Below are positions 7,416-14,905 of a stretch of 22,829 nt of DNA, piece after piece. The notes below the pieces were generated by a model. It saw only the letters and a list, made by a program, of their open reading frames with translations. It had not been told where the DNA came from and ran no database searches. This DNA comes from Syntrophaceae bacterium UBA6252. GTDB lineage: Bacteria; Desulfobacterota; Syntrophia; Syntrophales; UBA6807. The stretch lies in assembly GCA_002441265.1 (NCBI GenBank), contig DJVQ01000048.1:31946-54774 (forward strand), in the 5' to 3' direction. Both the position numbers and the translations under genes were made by a program. How positions within the stretch are numbered: position 1 is the stretch's first letter; each line of letters starts with the position of its first letter.

Positions 7416-7835
7416 TCATTTCACGAGAAGAATCGGGCAGGAACACAGCATTCCCACCTTGTAGCTGATGGTTCCCCATCCCTCGGACGGGCGTCCCAGG
7501 TCGACCTGGTGGGAATTCATGATGATGAGGTCCATCCCGCGTTCTTCGGCGAACTTCAATATTTCCTGGGCGCGGTTTCCGTATGCAACGGTATTTTCGA
7601 TCTTTATCCCCCTGTCTCCGAAGGATTTCGCGAGCCCTTCCATGTGCGCCCGTGCCTTTTTCTCCAACCGGCGGTAAAAGTCCTCGCATTCGTCGAAAGT
7701 GGTTCCCTGGATGATTTCGACGACATGGAAAAGATGCACGCCGCCGCAGTAATGCTCGGCGATGTTGACCGCGATGTCCAAAGGACGGCGACTCTTTTCC
7801 GAAAAATCCGTCGGGACGAGAATGTTTTTGAACAC
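7416..7835 (-). CDS. Universal stress protein (UspA family)
   Basis: The product has 139 residues, a normal single-domain length. Translation starts at GTG (7835), six bases after AAAGGAGGG. The Usp fold is recognisable: NILVPTDFSEKSRRPLDIAVNIA at the start with the strand-1 Asp, HLFHVVE, the A-ILKFAEERGMDLIIMNSH strand 4 block, and a C-terminal PILLVK strand. The ATP-binding glycine pattern of UspA-type members (GxxGxxxxxxxxxG[ST]) is not clean here: after NSH the segment reads QVDLGRPSEGWGTISYKVG. ATP binding is therefore uncertain. Such cytoplasmic proteins help survival in stress or starvation. It stands alone on the minus strand, diverging from moaA. Confidence 0.92.
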   Translation of the reverse strand: MFKNILVPTDFSEKSRRPLDIAVNIAEHYCGGVHLFHVVEIIQGTTFDECEDFYRRLEKKARAHMEGLAKSFGDRGIKIENTVAYGNRAQEILKFAEERGMDLIIMNSHQVDLGRPSEGWGTISYKVGMLCSCPILLVK

Positions 7836-8031
7836 GGGGAACCCTCCTTTATTCCGTTCCTTTCCTTCCGCCGGGAACCGGTCCCGACATCCATGTCTCT
7901 ACCAGCATTGAGGGGGAGATTCAATCATTTTGGGGGGGACTTTCGGAAGACCTTGCGTTTCCGCCGTTTCGGACGGAAATGCTTCCGGTTGCGGGAAACG
8001 GGGGAATATGTTAAAAGAAACACTTAATTCC

Positions 8032-8063
8032 GCCCGTCGGGAGGCACCGGAATGCCGGCGGGC
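8032..8063 (+). promoter_or_regulatory. Hairpin in the moaA leader
   Basis: GCCCGTCGG (8032-8040) pairs with CCGGCGGGC (8055-8063) over nine base pairs, one of them G-U. An alternative inner hairpin, GGCA/TGCC, lies within the loop. It lies 45 bases before moaA, where Moco riboswitches occur in some bacteria, but I do not see a convincing Moco-motif consensus. The rest of the 7836-8108 gap shows no gene. Confidence 0.3.
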
Positions 8064-8108
8064 AGCCGGTTTTGTCGATGGACGGACCATGAGAAAACAG
8101 GATGAACG

Positions 8109-9098
8109 ATGATCGACCGCTATCAGAGGGACATTAATTACCTCCGGATTTCCGTGACGGACCGGTGCAATCTCCGTTGCCTTTACTGCATGCCCAAGGA
8201 GGGGGTTTCCCTCATCGGGCACGACGACATCCTGAGATACGAGGAAATCGTCCGGATCGTGAAGGTCGCCGTCGGGATGGGCATTGTCAAGGTGCGGGTC
8301 ACCGGCGGGGAGCCCCTTGTCCGAAAGGGGATCGTCCATTTCGTGGGAGAGCTGACGCGCATGGAGGGCCTCCGGGATGTCAGCCTGACCACGAACGGGA
8401 TCCTCCTGGAGGAATTCGCCGAACCCCTCTACAGGGCGGGGGTCCGGCGGATCAACATCAGCCTCGATTCCCTGGATCCGGCTAAATACCGATGGATTAC
8501 CGGAGGGGGCAGGCTCGGAAAGGTCCTGCGGGGAATCGAACGGGCGGAGGAAGTGGGATTCCAGCCCATCAAGATCAATGTGGTCGCCATCGGTTCCTTC
8601 AATGAGGACGAAATCGTTTCCCTGGCCGGAATGACCCTGAAGAAGCCCTGTCACGTCCGTTTCATCGAACTCATGGATGTCGGCGGCGGCAGCGCGTGCG
8701 CCCTGGGTTACCTGTCCAACGATTCCGTGCTGGAGAAGATCCGGGAGGTGTACCCTCTCATTTCCATCAATGGAAAACGTTCAGCCACCGACGGGCCGGC
8801 GAAGAGATACCGGATTCCGGGAGGGGCGGGCGAGCTGGGGTTCATCAGCGCGACGAGCCATCAGTTCTGCGGCGGTTGCAACCGGCTGCGGCTGACGGCG
8901 GAAGGCCACTTGCGCGCATGCCTTCTGTCCGACAGCGAGATAGACCTCAAGGAACCCCTTCGGCAGGGATGCAGCGACGACGATCTGAAAGCGCTTTTCC
9001 AGAAAGCGGTCGAAGGAAAACCGAAAAACTCCCCGAAGAAATCCTGTGACGGCAGGAGGAAAAAATGCGAGAGGAAGATGTTCTCCATCGGGGGCTGA
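8109..9098 (+). CDS. moaA: GTP 3',8-cyclase MoaA, molybdenum cofactor synthesis
   Basis: The product has 329 residues, normal for MoaA. This radical SAM enzyme rearranges GTP to 3',8-cyclo-7,8-dihydro-GTP, the first step to cyclic pyranopterin. The N-terminal SAM cluster is C20-x3-C24-x2-C27 (CNLRCLYC), followed by RVTGGEPL and TTNG. The C-terminal cluster is C254, C257 and C271 (FCGGCNRLRLTAEGHLRAC). The protein ends in the conserved IGG tail that reaches into the active site. The start overlaps the stop of a 7-codon frame (ATGA), with AGGA six bases upstream. The other moa genes are not in the window. Molybdo- or tungsto-enzymes, such as formate dehydrogenase, would be the expected users. 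Confidence 0.97.
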   Translation: MIDRYQRDINYLRISVTDRCNLRCLYCMPKEGVSLIGHDDILRYEEIVRIVKVAVGMGIVKVRVTGGEPLVRKGIVHFVGELTRMEGLRDVSLTTNGILLEEFAEPLYRAGVRRINISLDSLDPAKYRWITGGGRLGKVLRGIERAEEVGFQPIKINVVAIGSFNEDEIVSLAGMTLKKPCHVRFIELMDVGGGSACALGYLSNDSVLEKIREVYPLISINGKRSATDGPAKRYRIPGGAGELGFISATSHQFCGGCNRLRLTAEGHLRACLLSDSEIDLKEPLRQGCSDDDLKALFQKAVEGKPKNSPKKSCDGRRKKCERKMFSIGG

Positions 9099-9126
9099 TG
9101 GATTTCTCCTTCCGGGGCAGGAGAAA

Positions 9127-9936
9127 ATGACGCGGAAAGGTGTGGGTCCCGTCAGGGCGGAGGAATGGCGCATCTCCCCCCGGGGGATCTATTGCGACCG
9201 GCGGAAAAGGCACCTCCTCGTCGAATTCCTCAAACCGCGGGGAGAGGAAAGGGTCCTTGCCGTGGGAAGCTCCGTCAACGCCGTTGCCGACTGCCTGCGG
9301 AAGAAGGGCTGTTCCGTCACCCAGTGGGTCCCCGGTGAAATCCGTTCCTCGCAGCCGCTGCCCGGAAGGCGCGGGAGGGAGGACGCTTCCGGACCGGACC
9401 ATTTCGGCGAACTGCCTTTTTCGGACAATGAATTCGACATCGTCGCCGTAACGGACTGCCTTCCCTTGTTCGAACATCCGGAATGGATGATCCGGGAAGC
9501 TGTCCGTGTCTGCCGGGAACAGGTTTTCGTAGGGATTTCGAACCGTCTTTCCCTCCACGTCACGCCTCCCGATCCATCGGAAGGACCCTGCCCGCAGGGT
9601 GGAACGAGAAGAAGGGTCTTCGGCCCCGGAGGGATCCTCCGGGCCATCGGGAAAGCCCTTCCTGGAGCGAAGATCCGCTGGGGGAGCGTTCTCTATTTCC
9701 CGTACCGCTGGTACACGGCCTGTTCCGACATGGAAGAGCGGATGCCCGTGAACGGCAATCCTTTCGGCTTTTGCCTCGGCTTTGCATTTCCTGTCTTTTA
9801 CGCGTTCCGTTCCCTTCAGGAACCGCTCCGGGACAGGGTCCTGGCCGACTTGAAGCCGGAAAGGGGGATCTGGAAGGAGGTCCGGAGGGACGATGGGGCG
9901 GGTCGTGATCGGGGCGGTTTCGTGATAAGTCCTTGA
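9127..9936 (+). CDS. Probable class I SAM-dependent methyltransferase
   Basis: The product has 269 residues, starting at an ATG preceded by CAGGAGA. The usual SAM-binding strand is present in weakened form (ERVLAVGSSVNAVADCL in place of the E/DxGxGxG motif). A typical later block follows: LPFSDNEFDIVAVTDCLPLFEHPE, then REAVRVCREQVFVGISN. This matches the Methyltransf_11-like pattern in which the second aspartate strand and the post-motif helix are clear. The C-terminal half, with a YFPYRWYTA segment, resembles methyltransferases acting on small molecules or lipids, but no substrate can be named. It lies 28 bases after moaA and 79 bases before amrS, all on the same strand, so the three may be cotranscribed. 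Confidence 0.7.
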   Translation: MTRKGVGPVRAEEWRISPRGIYCDRRKRHLLVEFLKPRGEERVLAVGSSVNAVADCLRKKGCSVTQWVPGEIRSSQPLPGRRGREDASGPDHFGELPFSDNEFDIVAVTDCLPLFEHPEWMIREAVRVCREQVFVGISNRLSLHVTPPDPSEGPCPQGGTRRRVFGPGGILRAIGKALPGAKIRWGSVLYFPYRWYTACSDMEERMPVNGNPFGFCLGFAFPVFYAFRSLQEPLRDRVLADLKPERGIWKEVRRDDGAGRDRGGFVISP

Positions 9937-10015
9937 TTGCCGTAGGGGCCGGTACAGGGGCCTCGAGGGAACGCCGTGCCCGAGACGGCGGAAATCAGGA
10001 TTCCTGGGGTGTGAC

Positions 10016-11029
10016 ATGAGCCGGGAAGCGATGCTTTACGAGAAGAAGGAAGACGGAAAGACGGCCTGCCGCCTTTGCGCCCACGCCTGCGTCGTGGCGT
10101 CCTCGAAACGGGGGATCTGCGGAGTCCGGGAAAACCGGGAGGGAATCCTCTACGCGCTGAACTACGGGCGGATCGTCGCCGAAAACGTGGACCCCATCGA
10201 AAAGAAGCCCCTGTTTCACTTTCTGCCGGGGTCCCGTTCCTATTCCATCGCGTCGGCGGGCTGCAATTTCCGGTGCCGCTTCTGCCAGAATTACGAGATC
10301 TCCCAGATGCCCGCTGAAACGGGCCGGATCCCGGGGATGATGACGGAGCCCGGGGAAATCGTGCGCCGGGCGGTCGAATCCGGTTCGAGGAGCATTTCCT
10401 ACACCTATACGGAGCCCACGATTTTCTTCGAATTCGCGTACGAGACGGCGAAACGGGCCCGGGAAGAAGGTCTGCGGAACGTTTTCGTCACCAACGGGTA
10501 TATGACCGGGGAGGCGCTGGACAGGATCGAACCGTACCTGGATGCGGCGAACGTGGATCTGAAGGCGTTCACCGACGATTTTTACCGGAAATACTGTGGC
10601 GCCCGTCTGGAACCGGTTCTCGAGACGCTGAAAAGGATGAAGGAGAAGAGCATCTGGCTGGAGGTCACCACCCTCGTCATTCCGGGGCTCAACGACGGCC
10701 GGGAGGAACTCCGGAAGATCGCCGGATTCATCCGTTCCATCGGGCCTGAAACGCCCTGGCACATCAGCCGGTTCCACCCCCGGTACCGGATGATGGATCT
10801 CCCCCCGACGGAACTGGAAAATCTTCACGAGGCGGCGAAGATCGGGAAAGCCGAGGGGCTGGAACACGTGTACACGGGAAATGTTCCCGGCGACGATTGG
10901 GAACAGACCCGCTGCTCCCGGTGCGGGACCACTCTTGTCCGGCGGTTCGGCTATTCCGTCGGGAAATGGAACCTCAAAAACGGCGCATGTCCGGAATGCG
11001 GGACCCCCCTGGCGGGCGTGTTCAGGTGA
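10016..11029 (+). CDS. amrS: AmmeMemoRadiSam-system radical SAM enzyme
   Basis: The product has 337 residues. The family is recognised by the N-terminal Cys group (C18, C21, C25, C35), ALNYGR, DPIEKKPLFHFLPGS, and the radical SAM cluster C83-x3-C87-x2-C90 (GCNFRCRFCQN) followed by EISQ. TEPTIFFEF and a WHISRFHPRY segment also fit. A C-terminal zinc-ribbon-like pair follows (C300/C303 and C325/C328). AmrS proteins are related to pyruvate-formate-lyase activases; their substrate is not established. The usual partners AmrA (AMMECR1) and AmrB (MEMO) are not encoded here. The ribosome-binding site before 10016 is weak and an ATG at 10031 is a possible alternative start. Confidence 0.93.
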   Translation: MSREAMLYEKKEDGKTACRLCAHACVVASSKRGICGVRENREGILYALNYGRIVAENVDPIEKKPLFHFLPGSRSYSIASAGCNFRCRFCQNYEISQMPAETGRIPGMMTEPGEIVRRAVESGSRSISYTYTEPTIFFEFAYETAKRAREEGLRNVFVTNGYMTGEALDRIEPYLDAANVDLKAFTDDFYRKYCGARLEPVLETLKRMKEKSIWLEVTTLVIPGLNDGREELRKIAGFIRSIGPETPWHISRFHPRYRMMDLPPTELENLHEAAKIGKAEGLEHVYTGNVPGDDWEQTRCSRCGTTLVRRFGYSVGKWNLKNGACPECGTPLAGVFR

Positions 11030-11035
11030 GGGAGG

Positions 11036-11299
11036 TTACCGGTCCTCCTTCTCTTCCGCCCACTCCAGTTCCTCTTCGTCGTATGATCTTGAGAGGACTT
11101 CCCGGGCCCGGGACGCCTCCTCCGCCGGAACGAGCACTTTCACCTCGCCGAGACCGTCCAGGGTGAGGCCGTAAATGGTTCCCAAGGCCTCGTACCGGAG
11201 CTTTACGGGGATTCCCTCCGATTCCAGCCGTCCTGACACGATCCGGGCCTTCACCATTCCCTGAGCGAAGTGGACCACTTCCCATGTTTCGTCTTCCAT
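11036..11299 (-). CDS. Small DUF2007-like (putative signal-transducing) protein
   Basis: The product has 87 residues, starting at an ATG preceded by AAGGGG at 8 bases; a 12-residue in-frame extension lacks a site and is dropped. The pattern W-VV---QG---A-IV-GRLESEGIPV, then VKVLVPAEEASRAREVL, resembles the DUF2007 fold, a ferredoxin-like alpha/beta domain in short proteins of unknown role. The tail is acidic (EEELEWAEEKE). It converges with amrS, the stops being 6 bases apart. The 227-base gap upstream to the rhomboid gene holds a GGCGTGC/GCACGCC hairpin (11367-11386) without a T-tract and no supportable gene. Confidence 0.7.
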   Translation of the reverse strand: MEDETWEVVHFAQGMVKARIVSGRLESEGIPVKLRYEALGTIYGLTLDGLGEVKVLVPAEEASRAREVLSRSYDEEELEWAEEKEDR

Positions 11300-11526
11300 G
11301 AATTTTACCCCTTGACGGCGTCGTGAAAAATCCATATAGTGCGTTCCCCGAGTTTCTTACCCTCTCGGCGTGCTTCCCGGCACGCCCCGTTGCAGGGATT
11401 CGGGTCCATTAGATTCGGAGCTGTTGCTTTTGCTGCTCGAAGAAAACATATTCAGGCCGTTATGCGTTCTTCATCCCCTCCCCGTCAAGACTTCCCCCTT
11501 CACTTCTGATTTCCGCGCCATGAACG

Positions 11527-12513
11527 TCATCGGCCCGCCGCAGGCGGTTCAATGAGGATCTTGATGTAGCCATCCAGGGCTTTTCCCGTGTCTTCCCGTC
11601 GTCCGATGCCGGCGAGCCGGAGGATCGTTCCGTCACGGATTCCCGGCGGAACGGTCACGGAGAAGACCTTCTTCCCCTCCGCCCCCGAGATGCTGATCAT
11701 TTTCCGCGCGCCGCGCACGGCTTCCTGCTCCGTGATCGCCAGGGTGCCGATCAGAGGGCGGACGTCGTCGCCCCTGTAGGGTTTCATGACCTGGATTCGG
11801 GGGGAGGTCTTCCGGGTCGTCACCTGCTCGAGGGAGGAGATGCGGCCGAACCTCGGGAAGAGGTCGAAGAGTTTCAGGACGATGATACCGAAAAGGAACC
11901 CTCCGATGTGGGCCCACCAGGCAATTCCTCCGCCTCCCGGGCCGGAGGCGGCGGCGCTGAGAAACTGGAAAATGAACCACAGGCCGATATAGAAAGCAGC
12001 TGGAATTTCAAAGAAATAGGGGATGATGATGAGGGGGATGAACGTCAGAACCCGCGAGCGGGGATACAGGATGAAATACGCTCCCATGACCCCGGCGATG
12101 GCGCCGCTGGCCCCGATGGTGGGCATCTGGGAGGTGAGGTTGAAAAGGAGATGGGTGATCCCGGAAGCCCAGCCGCACAGAAGGTAAAAGGCAAGATAGC
12201 GGAAATGCCCCAGGTGGTCTTCCACGTTGTCTCCGAAAATATAGAGAAACCACATGTTTCCCAGGATATGCCAGAACCCTCCATGAAGGAACATGAACGA
12301 GAGAAAAGAGAAGGCCTGTTCGGAAAAGGTGAAGTGGGCGGCGATCTCCGGAACCGTGTACCGGGCCGGAACGAGGCCGTAGAGAAAAATGAACTGGTTC
12401 AGATGCTCATACTGGGAGATCTGGATGAAATAGACAAGAACGTTCAGAGCGATGAGGCCGAGATTGACCAGGGGAAAGGTCCGGGATCGGATGGCGTCGC
12501 GGATGGGAAACAT
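11527..12513 (-). CDS. Rhomboid intramembrane serine protease with a DnaJ-C-like cytoplasmic tail
   Basis: The product has 328 residues from MFPIRD, the usual start of this rhomboid group; an upstream ATG at 12579 would add 22 poorly hydrophobic residues. The six-helix rhomboid core spans about 12-218: HGGFWHILGNMWFLYIFG (77-94), catalytic Ser136 in GASGA and catalytic His202 in AHIGG. Rhomboids cleave membrane-embedded substrates. The tail, about 250-322, is unusual: LAITEQEAVRGARKMISI, then FSVTVPPGIRDGTILRLAGIG and a DGYIKILI end. This follows the DnaJ/CbpA C-terminal peptide-binding domain (LEEA--G---I-I, V-IPAG--DGT-LRL-G-G, GDL-V-I-V). It has no J-domain. The tail may bind misfolded or nascent substrates. 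The rhomboid part is certain; the tail assignment is from pattern. Confidence 0.92.
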   Translation of the reverse strand: MFPIRDAIRSRTFPLVNLGLIALNVLVYFIQISQYEHLNQFIFLYGLVPARYTVPEIAAHFTFSEQAFSFLSFMFLHGGFWHILGNMWFLYIFGDNVEDHLGHFRYLAFYLLCGWASGITHLLFNLTSQMPTIGASGAIAGVMGAYFILYPRSRVLTFIPLIIIPYFFEIPAAFYIGLWFIFQFLSAAASGPGGGGIAWWAHIGGFLFGIIVLKLFDLFPRFGRISSLEQVTTRKTSPRIQVMKPYRGDDVRPLIGTLAITEQEAVRGARKMISISGAEGKKVFSVTVPPGIRDGTILRLAGIGRREDTGKALDGYIKILIEPPAAGR

Positions 12514-12668
12514 GGGGTGCCGTTCCGGTGGTCGGATTTTGCCATCCAGGACAGGATCGCAATCCCATCCTTTATACATGGGGTCCCGGGAAAAATCAAA
12601 CGAGGCGGCGTCGTGACGTGTATCGTCCCGTTCCCACCACGGGGCTGCCGGTGGACCGACAAGCTATG

Positions 12669-12717
12669 TGCAAATACGCATATATATGCACCGATGCACT
12701 ATGCATTGCTGCATGCA
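12669..12717. promoter_or_regulatory. Cluster of TGCA boxes, candidate upstream activator site
   Basis: Six TGCA tetramers start at 12669, 12687, 12695, 12702, 12710 and 12714, embedded in nested dyads such as ATGCATTGCTGCAT and GCATATATATGC. They sit about 60-110 bases upstream of the -24/-12 promoter, the usual range for sigma-54 enhancers. The rest of the 476-base gap (12514-12989) holds no gene that I can support. Confidence 0.55.
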
Positions 12718-12777
12718 TGAAAAGTGCTTTAAAAAATAAGATGATGGATTACAGATACTTGAAACCACGGTCGAAGA

Positions 12778-12792
12778 TGGCACCCATTTTGC
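12778..12792 (+). promoter_or_regulatory. Sigma-54 (-24/-12) promoter of the gct-dct cluster
   Basis: TGGCAC, five bases (CCATT), TTGC: an exact match to the RpoN core consensus with GG and GC separated by ten bases. Transcription should begin near 12804 and leave a leader of about 185 bases, including an inverted repeat CACCTCTTT (12797-12805) with AAAGAGGTG (12842-12850). A sigma-54 activator gene lies at the end of the same cluster. Confidence 0.85.
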
Positions 12793-12989
12793 TCATCACC
12801 TCTTTAAAAAACAGGAAAGGGGGTGGATGGAATATCGATCAAAAGAGGTGTTGAGAGCGGCCCTTGGAACTCCGGAAAGATATTCTGGCACCCTCTCGAC
12901 GCGAAACTAACTGATTAAAATCACAATAGCGTATCGATGTAAAGAGGAATTTGAAGCTGCAAACAGGAATTTTTTCGGAGGTGACGGAT

Positions 12990-13991
12990 ATGGAAGTGGT
13001 TGAGCAGGGGATGGGGCAGTTATTTTCCAGGACGACCCCTGATGATTTTCGCAAGGCCATGCTGGAAAAAGCGGACACCATGAACAACGACAAGAGGATG
13101 GATCTCAAGGAGGCCATCAAAAGGTTTGTCAAGAATGGAGACTACCTCTCCATCGGAGGGTGCAGCATCGTCCGGCTTCCCATGGCTTTTATCCATGAGG
13201 TGATCAGACAGGGGTTGCGTTTCAGAATGGCCGCCGGGACCAGAACATTCGACATCGATCTCTTCCTCGACAATGACCGTGTCCTGGAGATCGACATCGG
13301 ATACATCCTCGGTCTGGAGATGCTCGGCATTCCCCAGGCTACGAGAAACAGGGTCCGGGACCGGCTGAAAAAGGGAGATCTCAAGTTCTGCGAGTGGTCC
13401 AACGGTACCATGGCCTGGCGCCACAAAGCGGCCGCCATGGGTGTGCCCTTCCTCCCGGTGAGGACCCTTGCGGGAACCGATACGTTCAAGTTCAGCGGCG
13501 CGAAAAAGGTGAAATGCCCCTTCACGGGGGAACTGGTCGTACTCGTGCCGGCGCTGTACTGCGACGTCTCGGTTATTCACGTCCACAGGGCCGACAAGTA
13601 CGGAAACTGCCAGATCGACGGAATGCTGAATGAAGACGTGGAAAAGGCGCGCTCTGCAAAGCGCGTGATCATCACGACGGAGAAGATCATCGACACCGAC
13701 GAGATCCGGAAAGACGGATCCAGAACCATCATCCCCCAGTTTTACGTCGACGCGGTCGTCGAGGTCCCCTACGGCGCTTTCCCCACGAACATGCCCAATC
13801 TCTACTATCTCGACCTGGATCACCTGCAGATTTACGCGGACGCGGCGAAGGATGTCTCGGGAAAGGCCCTGGAAAACTACTACATTGAATATATTTACGG
13901 AGTCAAAGATTTCGCTGAGTACCTTGAGAAATGCGGCGGCAAGCACCGGTTGAACGAACTCAGGGGAATCGAACTAATGGAAAGGAATTAG
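12990..13991 (+). CDS. gctA: Family I CoA-transferase, subunit A (glutaconate CoA-transferase-like)
   Basis: The product has 333 residues from an ATG five bases after GGAGGTGA; an upstream in-frame ATG has no such site. Typical features of the A subunit are the DYLSIGGCSIVRLPMAFIHEVIRQG start of the fold, the AAGTRTFDIDLF block, VPALYCDVSVIHVHRADKYGN and QFYVDAVVEVPYGAFPTN. With subunit B it moves CoA between acyl-CoA and a free acid, so it would activate an imported carboxylate at no ATP cost. The length fits GctA (about 320) better than the shorter acetoacetate or oxoacid transferase subunits. The substrate (glutaconate, glutarate, a 2-hydroxy acid or another acid) is not determined. It is the first gene behind the sigma-54 promoter. 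Confidence 0.88.
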   Translation: MEVVEQGMGQLFSRTTPDDFRKAMLEKADTMNNDKRMDLKEAIKRFVKNGDYLSIGGCSIVRLPMAFIHEVIRQGLRFRMAAGTRTFDIDLFLDNDRVLEIDIGYILGLEMLGIPQATRNRVRDRLKKGDLKFCEWSNGTMAWRHKAAAMGVPFLPVRTLAGTDTFKFSGAKKVKCPFTGELVVLVPALYCDVSVIHVHRADKYGNCQIDGMLNEDVEKARSAKRVIITTEKIIDTDEIRKDGSRTIIPQFYVDAVVEVPYGAFPTNMPNLYYLDLDHLQIYADAAKDVSGKALENYYIEYIYGVKDFAEYLEKCGGKHRLNELRGIELMERN

Positions 13992-13996
13992 GAACC

Positions 13997-14800
13997 ATGG
14001 CATCGAACGACAAGAAATACAACAATATAGAACTCATGGCGTCGGTGGCCTCCCGGTATCTGGAAGACGGCAAGGTGATGTTCGCCGGTACGGGGATTCC
14101 CATGCTTGCGGCAGCGCTGGCCCAGAAGACGAGCGCCCCGAACCTTGTGCTCGTCTACGAGGCGGGCGGCATTTCGCCGGCCGCGTCCATGCTCCCCCTT
14201 TCCGTGGCCGATTCGAGAACGACGTACCGTGCCATCTGCAATGCCAGCATGCCTGAGGCCATGGAGATGAACCAGAAGGGTCTCGTGACCTATGCCTTCC
14301 TCGGCGGCGCCCAGATCGATCCTTACGGGAACCTCAATTCGACGATGATCGGGACGGATTATTACAACCCCAAGGTCCGGCTGCCCGGGAGCGGCGGCGC
14401 CAACGAACTCGGATCGCTTGCCTGGAAGACCCTGATCATTATGAACCACAGCCGGAAGCGGTTCGTCGAGAAGGTGGACTTCATCACGACCCCGGGATAC
14501 CTTGACGGCCCCGGGGGCAGGGAGAAGGCGGGTCTGCCGCCGGGCACGGGTCCCCACCTTGTTTTTACGGAACTCGGTTTGTTCGATTTCGATGAGAAGA
14601 CCAAACGGATGAGGCTGAAATCGGTTCTTCCCGGGGTCACGGTGGAAAAAGTGGTATCGGAAACGGGTTTTCAACTGATCATTCCTGAAACGGTTCCCGT
14701 GGAAGACGAACCGACGAAAGAGGAGTTGAGGCTGCTGCGGGAGGAAGTGGATCCGTGGCGGGTTGTGCTCCGGAGGGGCGATAATAACGCCCAGGAGTGA
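13997..14800 (+). CDS. gctB: Family I CoA-transferase, subunit B (glutaconate CoA-transferase-like)
   Basis: The product has 267 residues; its ATG lies 5 bases after the gctA stop and follows AGGAACC. The fold is recognised by ELMASVASRYLEDGKVMFAGTGIPMLAAALAQ, then NLVLVYEAGGISP. The Glu55 in VYEAG sits where Acidaminococcus glutaconate CoA-transferase has its catalytic Glu54 in the B subunit, which forms the glutamyl-CoA thioester. Further blocks are TYAFLGGAQIDPYGNLNST, GSGGANELGSLAWKTLIIM and FVEKVDFITTPGYLDG. The acidic and charged tail is unremarkable. Translational coupling to gctA is likely given the spacing. Confidence 0.9.
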   Translation: MASNDKKYNNIELMASVASRYLEDGKVMFAGTGIPMLAAALAQKTSAPNLVLVYEAGGISPAASMLPLSVADSRTTYRAICNASMPEAMEMNQKGLVTYAFLGGAQIDPYGNLNSTMIGTDYYNPKVRLPGSGGANELGSLAWKTLIIMNHSRKRFVEKVDFITTPGYLDGPGGREKAGLPPGTGPHLVFTELGLFDFDEKTKRMRLKSVLPGVTVEKVVSETGFQLIIPETVPVEDEPTKEELRLLREEVDPWRVVLRRGDNNAQE

Positions 14801-14848
14801 GAAGAGGAGCCCCGGTGATCCATAGGGATGCAGGGACGGGGCGGAGAA

Positions 14849-14878
14849 GATATAACTGCATGATCATGCAATTATATC
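14849..14878. promoter_or_regulatory. 30-bp near-perfect palindrome between gctB and dctP
   Basis: Fourteen of fifteen pairs match about a TGATCA centre. The core is TGCATGATCATGCA, flanked by ATATAA-type arms. No U-tract follows, and the site is 27 bases before dctP. The core contains the TGCA boxes found upstream of the sigma-54 promoter, which makes an operator for the locus regulator plausible. An RNA hairpin that separates gctAB from dctPQM expression is the alternative. Confidence 0.65.
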
Positions 14879-14905
14879 GAAGGAAGAATCTGTAAGGAGG
14901 ATAAG

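Noticed and set aside
8032..8063. Moco riboswitch before moaA
   Set aside because: There is a stable hairpin in the right place, but I could not match the multi-stem Moco consensus. It is kept only as a leader hairpin.
11367..11386. Terminator between the rhomboid and DUF2007-like genes
   Set aside because: The hairpin GGCGTGC/GCACGCC is perfect, but no T-tract follows on either strand and no tRNA arm pattern was found around it.
12528..12854. Short plus-strand frame rich in Cys and Lys across the gct promoter region
   Set aside because: It has no ribosome-binding site and covers the TGCA array and the -24/-12 promoter, so it is not treated as a gene.
12886..12904. Second TGGCACCC upstream of gctA as another sigma-54 promoter
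   Set aside because: Ten bases after GG there is AC, not GC, so the -12 element is missing.
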